Made by a program: the position numbers and the translations under genes. 64,000 bases of DNA from CAYSBE01 sp046309355 (GTDB lineage: Bacteria > Bacteroidota > Bacteroidia > UKL13-3), in the NCBI GenBank assembly GCA_046309355.1, contig JBKCPL010000042.1:23837-87836 (forward strand), written 5' to 3'. The notes under the pieces are model-generated. The model did not search any database. It saw nothing but the letters and a program-made list of their open reading frames with translations, and was not told the origin of the DNA. Of the stretch, positions 1 through 9,017 are shown piece by piece. Numbering within the stretch: position 1 is the first letter of the stretch; each line of letters opens with the position of its first letter.

Positions 1-872
1 ATGATATTTTTCTTGAACAGGTAGGTATGTTTAATCCTGAAATAGTGTTTGCCAACGACTACATATTTGTAACTCCCAATACGATTCGCAACATCAAAAA
101 TAAATTTCCTGTTGTGCGTAAATACATAGGTTGGGATGGAATCGGTTTATGCGATACCGCACGTTTTAACGAATTTGATTTGATGCTGACATGTAATCCT
201 TACGTAAGCGAATTCTATATAAAAAATCAAATTAAGAGCCTGTATATACCTTTCGCATTTGAGAAAGAAATTTTAAGTAAAATAAATCTGAACAGACAAC
301 TCTATGACGTAAGCTTTGTGGGTTCAGTTACATTACGAAACAACGGACATCATGAGCGCCTTAAAGTATTGGGTGCAGTAGCTGCCCATGCAAAAGTTGA
401 TTACTGGATAGCATCGTTTGACGAGAGCTTACCTTATTTAATAAAGAATATCGTAAGAAAAATGAAGTCCGGATTATGGAGCGATGTAGGTGATATATTG
501 CGCTTGTGGCGTATAAATCACGGGCAGCTATTTGGTATGGAAATGTATCAGGCGTTGGCCGATTCGAAAATCACTTTAAATACCCACATAAATACAGCCC
601 TGAATTACGGTGGAAATATACGCTTGTGGGAAGCAACAGGCGTTGGTACTTGCCTGGTTACCGACTGGAAAGAAAACATGAATGAGTTGTTCGTAGCCGA
701 TAAGGAAGTGGTAACGTACAAAACACCCGAGGAAGCTGTAGAGAAGGTTTTGTATCTGCTAAAAAATCCAACTGTAGCAAAAGCAATTGCTGAGGCGGGA
801 CAAAAAAGAACGTTAGAAAACTACACCTACGAAAAAAGACTTTTGGAGGCTATTCCTTCATTGCTTAACTGA
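1..872 (+). CDS. CgeB-like glycosyltransferase, 5' end outside window
   Basis: Probable glycosyltransferase of the CgeB / Glyco_trans_1_2 type, a cytoplasmic enzyme adding a sugar to a surface glycan. The reading frame is already open at base 3 (DIFLEQVG before the first Met at 27), so the gene almost certainly starts upstream; 289 residues are visible. The C-terminal third carries the usual layout of this family: a Gly-rich stretch with LWEATGVG and CLVTDWKEN, where the nucleotide sugar binds, followed by a helix rich in PEEAVEKVLYLL. The 3' end overlaps the convergent minus-strand glycosyltransferase by 15 bases. The position beside a glycan operon supports the role; the donor and acceptor sugars cannot be read from sequence. 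Confidence 0.72.
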   Translation, partial: DIFLEQVGMFNPEIVFANDYIFVTPNTIRNIKNKFPVVRKYIGWDGIGLCDTARFNEFDLMLTCNPYVSEFYIKNQIKSLYIPFAFEKEILSKINLNRQLYDVSFVGSVTLRNNGHHERLKVLGAVAAHAKVDYWIASFDESLPYLIKNIVRKMKSGLWSDVGDILRLWRINHGQLFGMEMYQALADSKITLNTHINTALNYGGNIRLWEATGVGTCLVTDWKENMNELFVADKEVVTYKTPEEAVEKVLYLLKNPTVAKAIAEAGQKRTLENYTYEKRLLEAIPSLLN

Positions 873-2018
873 CTTTGCCATCACTAATACTTTACGGGCA
901 AATTGCTGCATCATTGTCTCGTTTTGCTCAAATGCTTTACGTTCCTTAACCGCATCAGGACCGGGGTGTAAATTTGACCAGTTCTGTTCAATCAGGTCAC
1001 TAAGTTGATCTGCATTTTGCTGCTTGAAATAATACGTATAAGGTGGATTCTGCTCCACATGAACAGGAAAATCGCTTAGGAAAATAGTTTTGCCCAGCGA
1101 TCGGCCATCTTCTACCACTGTGCTCCATCCTTCAAATAAGGAGGGTTGTATAATGGCCATTGACTTACGAATAAGTTGTATCTGGTCCTGACGTGAAATA
1201 AAACCCAGCACAATAAACTGTTCGCTGACCTGCTTCTCATCTGCTCGTTTTAACAGTGAAGGATAATAGTTGGGATTACGAAAGTCTTCCGTAGCACCTG
1301 TGCACACTGCATAAGCTGTTATACCTCGCTGTTTCAGTAAATGCAGCGCATCAATAATTGTTTCGTGATCTTTGTGTTTCCAAAACTGATTACACACTAT
1401 AAAATACTTTTCAGGCAGCTTGAACTTGTGCACTACCTCATCCGCATTTTGGCTAAGCCACTGCAGGTTAGCGTTACTTACAAAATGCAGCAAATATTCG
1501 TTACCTGTATATTCTGGAAAAAAGGTACGGTAGTCGTTCATGGCATGTGCACTGCTAAATGCAAGCACCGGAGAATTTTTTGCAAGATGGGTGTTTCGCA
1601 TTTCCCGGCTTTTCCATTCACTGTCTGAAAACAAGTGAGGCAAATGCCTGTACTGAAAATCAGGTATCCATCCGCCCCAGTTAAATATCCATTTGCGGGG
1701 TAAGTTTCCAGCTGGATAGTAAAAATCAATATGTCGAAAGTTTAGCCATTTAAATCGTAAAAACGAGGGCAGATTACGTAGTATTTTATAACATGCCAGA
1801 TGAAAAACTGTTTCTTTATATACTTTGTCAATTTTATGTTTAATCTCATCCGGTACAAACGAAACATCTCGTGTGGCTATAGTGAGTTTTATATTCTTAC
1901 GTTCATCAACTGAAAGTTTATCGATAGCATGTACAATATTATGTATGTATATGCTTCCTCCGTGCCAGTTAGGATCGGCTATCAGGTTAAGACATAAATG
2001 AAACTTTCTTTCGCTCAT
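858..2018 (-). CDS. GT4-type glycosyltransferase
   Basis: Retaining glycosyltransferase of the GT-B fold, family GT4, 386 residues. Near the C-terminus it has SLFEGWSTVVEDG (residues 293-305), the variant of the GT4 E-x7-E donor-binding motif in which the two Glu are one residue closer (E296 and E303). The N-terminal half holds NWHGGSIYIHN, a typical acceptor-side glycine loop. It is the last gene of a minus-strand operon: its start overlaps the stop of the epimerase gene by four bases (ATGA type), so translation is probably coupled. It probably transfers a sugar made or modified by the upstream enzymes onto a lipid-linked or surface glycan. Substrate unknown. Confidence 0.82.
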   Translation of the reverse strand: MSERKFHLCLNLIADPNWHGGSIYIHNIVHAIDKLSVDERKNIKLTIATRDVSFVPDEIKHKIDKVYKETVFHLACYKILRNLPSFLRFKWLNFRHIDFYYPAGNLPRKWIFNWGGWIPDFQYRHLPHLFSDSEWKSREMRNTHLAKNSPVLAFSSAHAMNDYRTFFPEYTGNEYLLHFVSNANLQWLSQNADEVVHKFKLPEKYFIVCNQFWKHKDHETIIDALHLLKQRGITAYAVCTGATEDFRNPNYYPSLLKRADEKQVSEQFIVLGFISRQDQIQLIRKSMAIIQPSLFEGWSTVVEDGRSLGKTIFLSDFPVHVEQNPPYTYYFKQQNADQLSDLIEQNWSNLHPGPDAVKERKAFEQNETMMQQFARKVLVMAKSVKQ

Positions 2019-2965
2019 CGTACCCGTTTTTCCTTATCAAACTCGTAGGCATAGTGAATGCCTTGTTGTACTAAATATTCTGGTTGCCATCCGGTAATAC
2101 TTTTCATTTTACTCATAGAGGCAAGTTGCTTTATTCTGTCAACCTTACGCATGCGTGAGGGTGACTGAACTATGCTGATTGGACTGCTGTGAACAACCTG
2201 CAGCATATCTACAATTTCACGCACATTAAATTCATCTTCGCGACCGAGATTTACTACATCAAACGATTTTGTGTGATTGCAGTTGCCTAAAACAAAAAGG
2301 CCTGCCGATGTATCGCGAACATCAATGTAACTTCGTTTAGGTTCAAGATTGCCAAGCTCGATAGTAGTTTTTCCATCCAGCAATTGCTGAACTATTTCGG
2401 GCACAAGATGTGCATTGGTTTCACGCCCTCCTATGGTGTTAAAAATACGTGCTACGAGTGCTTGCTTACCAAATTTATTCGCCCATAAACGCATCAGATA
2501 TTCTCCGCTCAATTTCGAAACACTGTAAATATCGTACGGTATAGTTGCTGTTTGGTCTTCAAGCAACGGACTGTCGAGTATATCATAAACTGCTCCGCTT
2601 GATGCAAATACGATACGCTTCAGATTGGGTAATCGTGCAGCGGTATTCAATACGTGTTGTGTTCCTTCTACATTAATCCGAAGTGCTTCATCCGGATTAT
2701 TTTCGCACGTAGGAATATGATGCAATGCCGCCAGATGATAAATAATCTCAGGATTGGCCTGAGTTATAATACGGTGTACAGTATCCCCGTTGGTTATGTC
2801 TCCCTCTGCAATGGTAAGGCACTCATGTGTCGAATCTAAATAACTATACTTACCGTACGAGAAATTATCCAATACGGTAACCCTGTTTCCTGCATTCAGT
2901 AAAAGATCAACTAAATGTGAACCTATAAATCCGGCACCTCCGGTTACAACAACTGATTTACTCAT
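2015..2965 (-). CDS. NAD-dependent sugar epimerase/dehydratase
   Basis: Extended short-chain dehydrogenase of the NDP-sugar epimerase/dehydratase family, 316 residues. The Rossmann motif TGGAGFIG is at residues 8-15, the catalytic Ser region ASSGAVY at 121-127 and the YxxxK pair at Y147/K151. It closely resembles UDP-glucose 4-epimerase and related enzymes and should interconvert an NDP-sugar used by the flanking glycosyltransferase. It overlaps both neighbours by four bases, indicating a single transcript. Which epimer or deoxysugar is made cannot be decided from motifs alone. Confidence 0.85.
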   Translation of the reverse strand: MSKSVVVTGGAGFIGSHLVDLLLNAGNRVTVLDNFSYGKYSYLDSTHECLTIAEGDITNGDTVHRIITQANPEIIYHLAALHHIPTCENNPDEALRINVEGTQHVLNTAARLPNLKRIVFASSGAVYDILDSPLLEDQTATIPYDIYSVSKLSGEYLMRLWANKFGKQALVARIFNTIGGRETNAHLVPEIVQQLLDGKTTIELGNLEPKRSYIDVRDTSAGLFVLGNCNHTKSFDVVNLGREDEFNVREIVDMLQVVHSSPISIVQSPSRMRKVDRIKQLASMSKMKSITGWQPEYLVQQGIHYAYEFDKEKRVR

Positions 2966-3807
2966 AATTTAACAGCGATAAAGGAATAGAGCCTGCCCGG
3001 CTCATGGTAAAAAAAAGACTTAATGGCACAAAGCACCTTAAATATCGGTTCAAAAGCAAGCAGGGTGAGCGCTAACTTCTTGCCTGTTAATTTGGCAACG
3101 CTATGTGCAAACTGCAACTTTAAATCAGATTGGCTTAATGGCGCATAATTAATTTCACTGGCATACGGATGAAGAACCTTATTTAACTTCATGCCGGAAG
3201 ATAAGATGGCCTCTTTGTACTGTGCTAATGTAAACGCATTTTCACCTCCGTACAATTTATGCAACGGATGCTTTGCCAAAAAAAGGGACAAATCGGACTG
3301 GCTGCTAATTACGTGTTCGCGCACAGCTATAAAAACACCACCCGGTTTAAGCACACGAGATACTTCTTTGCAAAACTGATGAAGTTGTGCTGCATGATGC
3401 AAAACCTGACGGGCATATACAACATCAAAGCTGTTATCGTAAAATGGCAACTTTTCGCCAAACGATTCAACTACTTGAATCGGTAATTTACTAACAGCCG
3501 AAATATGACGAATAGCTCCGGCACCAACATCATTGCTCGGATCGGGTTCAAGTGCAGTTACCGTAAAGTTACGTTTTGCAAACGCGTATGATGCAATTCC
3601 TCTTCCTGCTCCTATATCCAGTACCTCTGTAGCGCCTTTGGGCACCCAAGTCATTACTGCCATAAACTCGTTGCTGTTGCTAAAGCGCTCGGCTGATGCC
3701 AGTATATCTTCATCAAAATAATTATCAAGTATAACCTGAGTGTCGGTCGCGTTATGCCTAAGTTGTTTTACAGCCTCTTCCCAATTCATATTACTGATTT
3801 TTAACAA
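2962..3807 (-). CDS. SAM-dependent methyltransferase (class I)
   Basis: Class I S-adenosylmethionine methyltransferase, 281 residues. Motif I is VLDIGAGRG (62-70), an acidic residue ending beta-2 follows in ALEPDPS, and the post-motif region VLHHAAQLHQFCKEV plus RVLKPGGVF is typical of the UbiE-like Methyltransf_11 group. The start overlaps the previous gene's end by 17 bases. In this operon it most likely methylates a sugar or a glycan end; a quinone or lipid substrate is possible but the context argues against it. Confidence 0.78.
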   Translation of the reverse strand: MLKISNMNWEEAVKQLRHNATDTQVILDNYFDEDILASAERFSNSNEFMAVMTWVPKGATEVLDIGAGRGIASYAFAKRNFTVTALEPDPSNDVGAGAIRHISAVSKLPIQVVESFGEKLPFYDNSFDVVYARQVLHHAAQLHQFCKEVSRVLKPGGVFIAVREHVISSQSDLSLFLAKHPLHKLYGGENAFTLAQYKEAILSSGMKLNKVLHPYASEINYAPLSQSDLKLQFAHSVAKLTGKKLALTLLAFEPIFKVLCAIKSFFYHEPGRLYSFIAVKL

Positions 3808-4648
3808 ACTCTATGCAGCATACACATCTGCAATGAGCGGCACCATCATTTGATTGTCCTTTACCTGTATGAGGGTTATACGATTCGCTGCTGTTGCAAT
3901 TTTGCTGATGATCAAAAATCCAGCCCGTTGATTTATAATGTAAGAAATCGGTACTGCACTTACCCGATACGTTTAACACATCAATTATTTTGGCAAGCAT
4001 TTCCTCATCAAACTGCTGAAAAAAGCCATGATTTTCAAATTTGCCGTATGGAAAAGTTAGCAGCAACTTACCTCCGCTTTTCAATACCCGAACCAGTTCA
4101 TTTACTACGCTTATGTAAGCATAACTTTTGGTTTGATTGTTTTGATGTGCTGCAATGGAATATCCGTAGATGGAATTATCCATATCCACATGCTCAATGG
4201 TCGACTGGCAAACAATTTCATCGTAACAGCTGTCGCGAAACGGCATCTGCCTAAGATCACCGAAATGGTAAGAAATGCGTTTGTTTAAAAACTGATTGTC
4301 TTCGGGGTAGTAAGTGAAAATGGTCAGGTTTTTCGGACTAACTTTTTTATGGTTGACCAACTCCGGAAAATTAAATGTTGAGCCTGCATCCAGCATTGAA
4401 ATGCCCGACTCATTCGAAAGCCGGCTTAATATCCATGGATATTCAACTACCCGTTCGTCCATGCCTAGTCCAAACGATTGGGGAACTTCACCATTTAAAA
4501 AATGCTTCAGTACATCTACATTGCTTATGCTCTCATAGATATAGCTCCAGCGAAAATCAACGTAGCCATAACTCCACGGTTTTTTGCCGGTAAGTGTGTA
4601 AACAAGTTTACGAAACGGTATCAGATAGGGTTTTAGTTTCTTAATCAT
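3791..4648 (-). CDS. SAM-dependent methyltransferase-like protein
   Basis: A 285-residue protein with the late motifs of a class I methyltransferase: the segment QSTIEHVDM and LVRVLKSGGKLLLTFP. Its motif I region is unusual, SMLDAGSTFNFPE instead of a Gly-rich GxGxG loop, so SAM binding is probable but less sure. The C-terminus ends in a small cysteine cluster (CRCVCC), which is odd for this fold. It overlaps the upstream acyltransferase gene by four bases (ATGA). It is the second of three methyltransferase-type genes in this operon. Confidence 0.65.
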   Translation of the reverse strand: MIKKLKPYLIPFRKLVYTLTGKKPWSYGYVDFRWSYIYESISNVDVLKHFLNGEVPQSFGLGMDERVVEYPWILSRLSNESGISMLDAGSTFNFPELVNHKKVSPKNLTIFTYYPEDNQFLNKRISYHFGDLRQMPFRDSCYDEIVCQSTIEHVDMDNSIYGYSIAAHQNNQTKSYAYISVVNELVRVLKSGGKLLLTFPYGKFENHGFFQQFDEEMLAKIIDVLNVSGKCSTDFLHYKSTGWIFDHQQNCNSSESYNPHTGKGQSNDGAAHCRCVCCIEFVKNQ

Positions 4649-5256
4649 AATGAGGTATTGGAGTATCCGATAATTTTTGCAGGATTACCAACTACAACAG
4701 CATAGTCTGGCACATCTTCGGTAACCACAGCATTGGCACCCACTATTGCGGCTGTTCCTATGGTTACACCTTTCATTACCGATGCGTTAAATCCTATCCA
4801 GGCATCGTCTTTTATTACAACCGGCTTTTCTTTCAAATCGATATCGTGAGTGGGGTGACCCTTCAGGATAATTTGTTCAGTGTGTTTTCTCCGCAATTCA
4901 TAGTTTACAGGATGCGAATTATTATCATGTATATTAACTCCATGCGCAATAAGCACATAATTACCTACAACGATGGATTTACCGGACCATATTCGGCTGT
5001 TTTCTCCCACGTAGCAGAAATCACCGATAGTTATACGGCCGCCATGTGCATACACCAGCAATTCACCTCTCACGTGTGTATGTTTACCTATTGATATGGA
5101 ACTTTTGTTCCCCTGCAGGTTTACAATACGTGCCTCAGCGTGATATATACTTTTTTCACCTGCTGTCGCACGAAGCAAACATGTAGCATGATTCCACCGG
5201 GTTCTTAAACTGTGTAGCGGCAGTTTGGATAGTATGCTAACCAACAGGGATATCAA
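4645..5256 (-). CDS. Left-handed beta-helix acyltransferase
   Basis: Hexapeptide-repeat O-acyltransferase (likely acetyltransferase), 203 residues, of the WbbJ/WcaF/maltose-acetyltransferase type. Residues from about 50 show the repeating [I/V/L]-G-x4 pattern, the likely catalytic His lies in NIHDNNSH, and the C-terminal coils read WIGFNASVMKGVTIG, AIVGANAVV and VVGNPAKII, the CoA-binding turns. The start is TTG at 5254-5256: no in-frame ATG lies near the N-terminus. Only two bases separate it from the upstream methyltransferase stop. Probably O-acetylates a sugar of the glycan made by this operon. Confidence 0.8.
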   Translation of the reverse strand: MISLLVSILSKLPLHSLRTRWNHATCLLRATAGEKSIYHAEARIVNLQGNKSSISIGKHTHVRGELLVYAHGGRITIGDFCYVGENSRIWSGKSIVVGNYVLIAHGVNIHDNNSHPVNYELRRKHTEQIILKGHPTHDIDLKEKPVVIKDDAWIGFNASVMKGVTIGTAAIVGANAVVTEDVPDYAVVVGNPAKIIGYSNTSL

Positions 5257-5258
5257 AG

Positions 5259-5939
5259 CTATTTGGCTCTAAGTACTATAATTGAATCGCGTTTTACCAA
5301 ACCAAGGTCAGGCGTAATTACTTCCCATCCTGCATCTTCGGCAGCTTTTCGCATTTGTTGCTGGTTATTACGTGGCCACCAGATTTCGTCATCGGGTTTA
5401 TTTTTAAACTCAAGTGGAACTTTCCCCTTTTTCCAGCCCCATTTCTCCAATTTATCCCAGTCGCCATACATGTGAACAGCATAGGCACCACTTTTCATTT
5501 TGGGCAGTGAGTTTTTAAAAATCTCACGTATATCATTGATATTGTTATGACACAGTACTCCAAACGACCAGAAAAAATCAAAGGAATTGTCAGGAACAGC
5601 AGAGAAGGTATTATCACTCACCTGAATATTATCCATACGCATCGTATAGTTTTCGGGGTGCAGCCATTGCCTCACATCCTGAAAATCGAGCGTGGTTAGT
5701 TTACCCTGTGGAATGTACTTCATTAGCGCACGACTCCATGCCCCTTTGCCTGGCCCTAGCTCAAGAACCTTGGAGTCGGCACGCAGGTAGGGCACAGCTC
5801 CTTTTAAAAATACATTTCTATATGAACCGCCAATTATACGTTCTTCGTTTAATCGCCTCCAGTTGGGGATAACGGATAAAATATTGCCGCTGTCATACCC
5901 ATAATAAAACTCTTTTTTTAACCAATTGATAGTAGGCAT
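5259..5939 (-). CDS. SAM-dependent methyltransferase, first gene of the glycan operon
   Basis: Class I methyltransferase, 226 residues, with a clean motif I, VLELGPGKGAWS (58-69), and a following acidic strand TLDFQDV. It is the promoter-proximal gene of the six-gene minus-strand operon 5939-858. The intergenic space to the divergent trpG-like gene is about 70 bases; only imperfect matches to the Bacteroidota -7 box were seen there. Likely substrate is a sugar hydroxyl or sugar precursor, inferred from the neighbours. Confidence 0.75.
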   Translation of the reverse strand: MPTINWLKKEFYYGYDSGNILSVIPNWRRLNEERIIGGSYRNVFLKGAVPYLRADSKVLELGPGKGAWSRALMKYIPQGKLTTLDFQDVRQWLHPENYTMRMDNIQVSDNTFSAVPDNSFDFFWSFGVLCHNNINDIREIFKNSLPKMKSGAYAVHMYGDWDKLEKWGWKKGKVPLEFKNKPDDEIWWPRNNQQQMRKAAEDAGWEVITPDLGLVKRDSIIVLRAK

Positions 5940-6011
5940 ACGTGTAAAAATAAAGGCGCAATTTATAGTTTTTTAGTAAGCTGCTATAAAATGAATTTTC
6001 TTTGTTGCACA

Positions 6012-6578
6012 ATGCGCGTATTCCTTCTCGATAATTACGATTCATTTACGTTCATGCTCAAAGACTATATTGAGCAATGCGGAGCTGTATGTGATGTAGC
6101 CCGAAATGATGATGCATTACCTGAAAATCTACTCGCCAAGTATCAGGCAATGGTTATTTCACCGGGCCCTTGCACACCGGCAAAGTCCGGCCAAACGCTG
6201 CCGCTCATTCATCAGTATCATGCACAATTACCCATTTTAGGTGTATGCTTAGGTCATCAGGCCATTGGTGAGTATTTTGGGGCAAAGCTGGTTTCTGCCC
6301 ATATTCCCATGCATGGCAAGCAAAGTGAAATTACAACATCCATAGACCCGTTGTTTAGCGGGCTCCCTGGCACTTTTAGTGTAACCCGCTACCACTCTTT
6401 ACTGCTGGAAGAGGTAAAAATACCGCTGGAAACAATAGCCACTAGTTCAGCAAATGAGATAATGGCCATAAAACATGTTTCTTTGCCCATACGGGGAGTG
6501 CAGTTTCATCCTGAGTCGTGCCAAACAGAATATGGCCTAACGCTGATTAAAAATTTTCTGACATTGGCCACTCAATAG
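6012..6578 (+). CDS. Glutamine amidotransferase, TrpG/PabA type
   Basis: Class I glutamine amidotransferase subunit of anthranilate or aminodeoxychorismate synthase, 188 residues from the ATG at 6012. I chose this start over an in-frame ATG at 5991 because MRVFLLDNYDSFT is the conserved N-terminus of the family. The nucleophile Cys79 sits in GVCLGHQ, and the His166/Glu168 pair is in FHPES. It hydrolyses glutamine and passes ammonia to a chorismate-binding partner (TrpE or PabB). No such partner lies in the window, so it could serve folate or tryptophan synthesis. Confidence 0.85.
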   Translation: MRVFLLDNYDSFTFMLKDYIEQCGAVCDVARNDDALPENLLAKYQAMVISPGPCTPAKSGQTLPLIHQYHAQLPILGVCLGHQAIGEYFGAKLVSAHIPMHGKQSEITTSIDPLFSGLPGTFSVTRYHSLLLEEVKIPLETIATSSANEIMAIKHVSLPIRGVQFHPESCQTEYGLTLIKNFLTLATQ

Positions 6579-6581
6579 CTG

Positions 6582-6589
6582 TAACTTTG
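6582..6589 (+). promoter_or_regulatory. Bacteroidota -7 box (TAACTTTG)
   Basis: Exact match to TAnnTTTG, about 40 bases ahead of the hydrolase start. The best -33 TTG candidate (6564-6566) is only 15 bases away, shorter than usual, so the upstream half is uncertain. Confidence 0.45.
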
Positions 6590-6628
6590 CCGAATTAGAT
6601 TATATCTTGCAAAAAATATAGGTAATTG

Positions 6629-7396
6629 ATGAACGTTACTATACGAACCGAGGGTCAGTTTAAATACATCGAGGAAGGAGAAGGAGAAGTATTGCTTTTA
6701 CTTCATGGATTGTTTGGTGCACTAAGCAATTGGAAAGACGTACTCGATCATTTTTCAAAAAAACACAAAGTCGTAATACCACTCATGCCCATTTTTGAAA
6801 TGAACATTTTAAAACTAAGCGTTGAAGGGCTGGCAAACTTTATTCATGAATTTATTGAATATAAAAAATACACCAAGGTTAATTTTCTGGGCAATTCGTT
6901 GGGCGGTCACGTTGCACTTGTATACATCAAAAAGTATCCACATTTAGTAAACTCGCTTGTACTTACCGGAAGTTCGGGGCTTTACGAAAATGCATTTGGA
7001 GCTTCCTACCCGCGTAAAGGCGATAAAGAGTATTTGCGCCAACGTATACAGCTTACGTTTTATGATCCTAAATCAACAACTGATGAGTTGGTAGATGAGG
7101 TGTATGATACCATTCAGGATAAAGGAAAAGTACTACGTATACTAACGATGGCCAAATCAGCTATCAGACATAATATGCGTAAGGATATTCCAACTTTTAC
7201 ACAACCTACCTGCCTTATATGGGGCAAACAGGATACAATTACACCGCCTGAAGTGGGCGAAGAATTTCATCAGTTATTGCCTAATTCAGAATTGCATTTT
7301 ATTGACCGGTGTGGGCACGCACCTATGATGGAAAGGCCACACGAGTTCAACAGCATAACCGATTCGTTTTATACTAAATTATTTGCAAACCGATGA
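6629..7396 (+). CDS. Alpha/beta hydrolase
   Basis: Cytoplasmic alpha/beta-fold hydrolase, 255 residues from the ATG at 6629; a TTG three bases earlier is in frame but less likely. It has the oxyanion-hole segment LLLLHGLFG, the nucleophile elbow GNSLGG (Ser at about 90), the acidic residue in WGKQDTITPP and the catalytic His in DRCGHAPMMERP. There is no signal peptide. It is first in a run with a CBS protein and NAD kinase and overlaps the next gene by four bases. The reaction is unknown: esterases, C-C hydrolases and haloperoxidase-like enzymes share these motifs. Confidence 0.8.
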   Translation: MNVTIRTEGQFKYIEEGEGEVLLLLHGLFGALSNWKDVLDHFSKKHKVVIPLMPIFEMNILKLSVEGLANFIHEFIEYKKYTKVNFLGNSLGGHVALVYIKKYPHLVNSLVLTGSSGLYENAFGASYPRKGDKEYLRQRIQLTFYDPKSTTDELVDEVYDTIQDKGKVLRILTMAKSAIRHNMRKDIPTFTQPTCLIWGKQDTITPPEVGEEFHQLLPNSELHFIDRCGHAPMMERPHEFNSITDSFYTKLFANR

Positions 7397-8055
7397 TTGC
7401 CTTACAACTGCTGGCTAGCGATCTATTTCCGCTAAAAAAAACAGATAGTTGCGAAACTGCATTAATGTTGATGCAGGATTGGAAAATAGCGGAGTTGCCT
7501 GTGGTCGACAGCGGAATACTAGTTGGTTACATCACCCTTCATCAACTGGCTGACGCCTCGCCTAAAGCCAAGATTGCCTCGCTTGTAAATGCCCCATTAC
7601 CATACAAGGTAGGCGAGCAAACACATATTTTTGAACTGATACGGTCGTTTGCTGAAACCGGCTTAAGCATGCTGTGTGCAACGGATGAAACCGGAACTAA
7701 ACTAAGCGGTATCATCAGTTATTATAACCTGATAAAGTCTTACAAATTAACAGCCCTGGCACAACCCGGAGCCATCATTGTATTGCAAATGCCCTCGCGG
7801 AACTATACCCTCACTGAAATTTCGAGGTTAGTGGAAATGAATGATGCAAAAATTTTACATGTATACATTCACAAAGCATCTGTTGAGGATGACCAGATAG
7901 AAGTATCTATTAAGATTAATAGCACCCAGGTAAAAACAATCCTTACTACATTTGACCGGTATCAATATCAAATTACAGGTGTTTTTCAGGCAGAACACAC
8001 TGAAGAAGAAGTAGATAATCGTTTTAAAATATTAATGCACTACCTAAAATTTTAA
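7393..8055 (+). CDS. CBS-domain protein with ACT-like C-terminus
   Basis: A 220-residue protein with two CBS motifs in residues 1-130 (for example KIAELPVVDSGILVGYIT and a second copy ending LSGIISYYNLI), which bind adenine nucleotides as an energy or SAM sensor. The last 85 residues look like an ACT-type beta-alpha-beta fold (GAIIVLQMPSRNYTLTEI onward). No catalytic domain is attached. It overlaps the hydrolase by four bases and is two bases before nadK, so all three are likely co-transcribed. A regulatory role is inferred. Confidence 0.75.
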   Translation: MIALQLLASDLFPLKKTDSCETALMLMQDWKIAELPVVDSGILVGYITLHQLADASPKAKIASLVNAPLPYKVGEQTHIFELIRSFAETGLSMLCATDETGTKLSGIISYYNLIKSYKLTALAQPGAIIVLQMPSRNYTLTEISRLVEMNDAKILHVYIHKASVEDDQIEVSIKINSTQVKTILTTFDRYQYQITGVFQAEHTEEEVDNRFKILMHYLKF

Positions 8056-8057
8056 CC

Positions 8058-8942
8058 ATGAAAATTGCTGTTTACGGTCGTGTGTTTAAAAAAGAAAGTG
8101 GTTCATTTATACAGGCATTGTATAAACAAATGCTGGATTCGGATATTGCATTTTGTACCGAAGAACTTTTTCTTGCTCAGCTGGTTGCAAGCAATATACG
8201 AATTAGCCATACGGATACCTTTAGCAATAAGGCCGAATTAGTTAAACACAAACCGGATATATTTTTAGTGCTGGGAGGTGACGGCACCATGCTTGACTCT
8301 CTAGTATATACACACAATATGGATATTCCGGTTATGGGACTGAATACAGGCAGGCTTGGTTTTTTGACCGGTGAACAAAAATCGGACATAGGCAAATGGT
8401 TAGACCATCTCCTGAAGGGCCATTATTCAATTGATAAGCGCACGGTGCTTCAGCTTGAGTCCAATCATCCCCTATTCGAAGGTATCGATTATGCGTTAAA
8501 CGACTTTGTCATTCACAAGAAAGACAGTTCATCCATGATGACCATACACACATATCTCAATGGAGAATTCCTAAATTCATACTGGTCGGATGGATTGATT
8601 ATTTCTACCCCAACAGGTTCAACAGGGTATTCACTTAGCTGCGGTGGTCCAATACTTTATCCGGGCAGTGATAGCTTTGTTATTACACCAATAGCCCCTC
8701 ATAATCTGAATGTTAGGCCAATGGTCGTTTCTGACCAACACGTCATCTCGTTTGAAATAGAAGACCGCAGCACATCATTTCTGGTATCGCTCGATTCCAG
8801 ATCGGAAACCATAAACGCAAGTTACAATTTGGCGGTACGGAAAGCTGATTTTTACTTTAATCTGTTGAGTTTCAACGATGAAAACTACCTAAAAACACTT
8901 AGAAAAAAATTGATGTGGGGTATTGATAACCGCAATGTTTAA
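8058..8942 (+). CDS. nadK: NAD kinase
   Basis: ATP/polyphosphate-dependent NAD kinase making NADP from NAD, 294 residues, the usual bacterial length. All family landmarks are present: LGGDGTML (GGDG at 73-76), the GLNTGRLGFLTG loop, and TPTGSTGYSLSCGGP, the substrate-binding segment. It follows the CBS protein by two bases. In Bacteroidota nadK commonly lies next to the CBS, DUF6089, uppS and bamA genes, as here. Confidence 0.95.
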   Translation: MKIAVYGRVFKKESGSFIQALYKQMLDSDIAFCTEELFLAQLVASNIRISHTDTFSNKAELVKHKPDIFLVLGGDGTMLDSLVYTHNMDIPVMGLNTGRLGFLTGEQKSDIGKWLDHLLKGHYSIDKRTVLQLESNHPLFEGIDYALNDFVIHKKDSSSMMTIHTYLNGEFLNSYWSDGLIISTPTGSTGYSLSCGGPILYPGSDSFVITPIAPHNLNVRPMVVSDQHVISFEIEDRSTSFLVSLDSRSETINASYNLAVRKADFYFNLLSFNDENYLKTLRKKLMWGIDNRNV

Positions 8943-8979
8943 GTATAAACTTGGGTTGTGCTTGTGTACTGAATTAATA

Positions 8980-9010
8980 TTTGTTAATGTGCTTGTTTAG
9001 TATAATTTTG
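8980..9010 (+). promoter_or_regulatory. Bacteroidota promoter TTTG-N19-TAATTTTG
   Basis: The -33 element TTTG is at 8980-8983 and the -7 element TAATTTTG at 9003-9010, with a 19-base spacer: an exact match to the Bacteroidota consensus. The -7 box ends only seven bases before the ATG at 9018, so the transcript would have almost no leader. Confidence 0.7.
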
Positions 9011-9017
9011 CAGCCAC

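Noticed and set aside
3850..4254. A 134-residue + strand frame opposite the methyltransferase gene
   Set aside because: Opposite a real gene in an operon; composition is typical of a complementary-strand frame and no motif is present.
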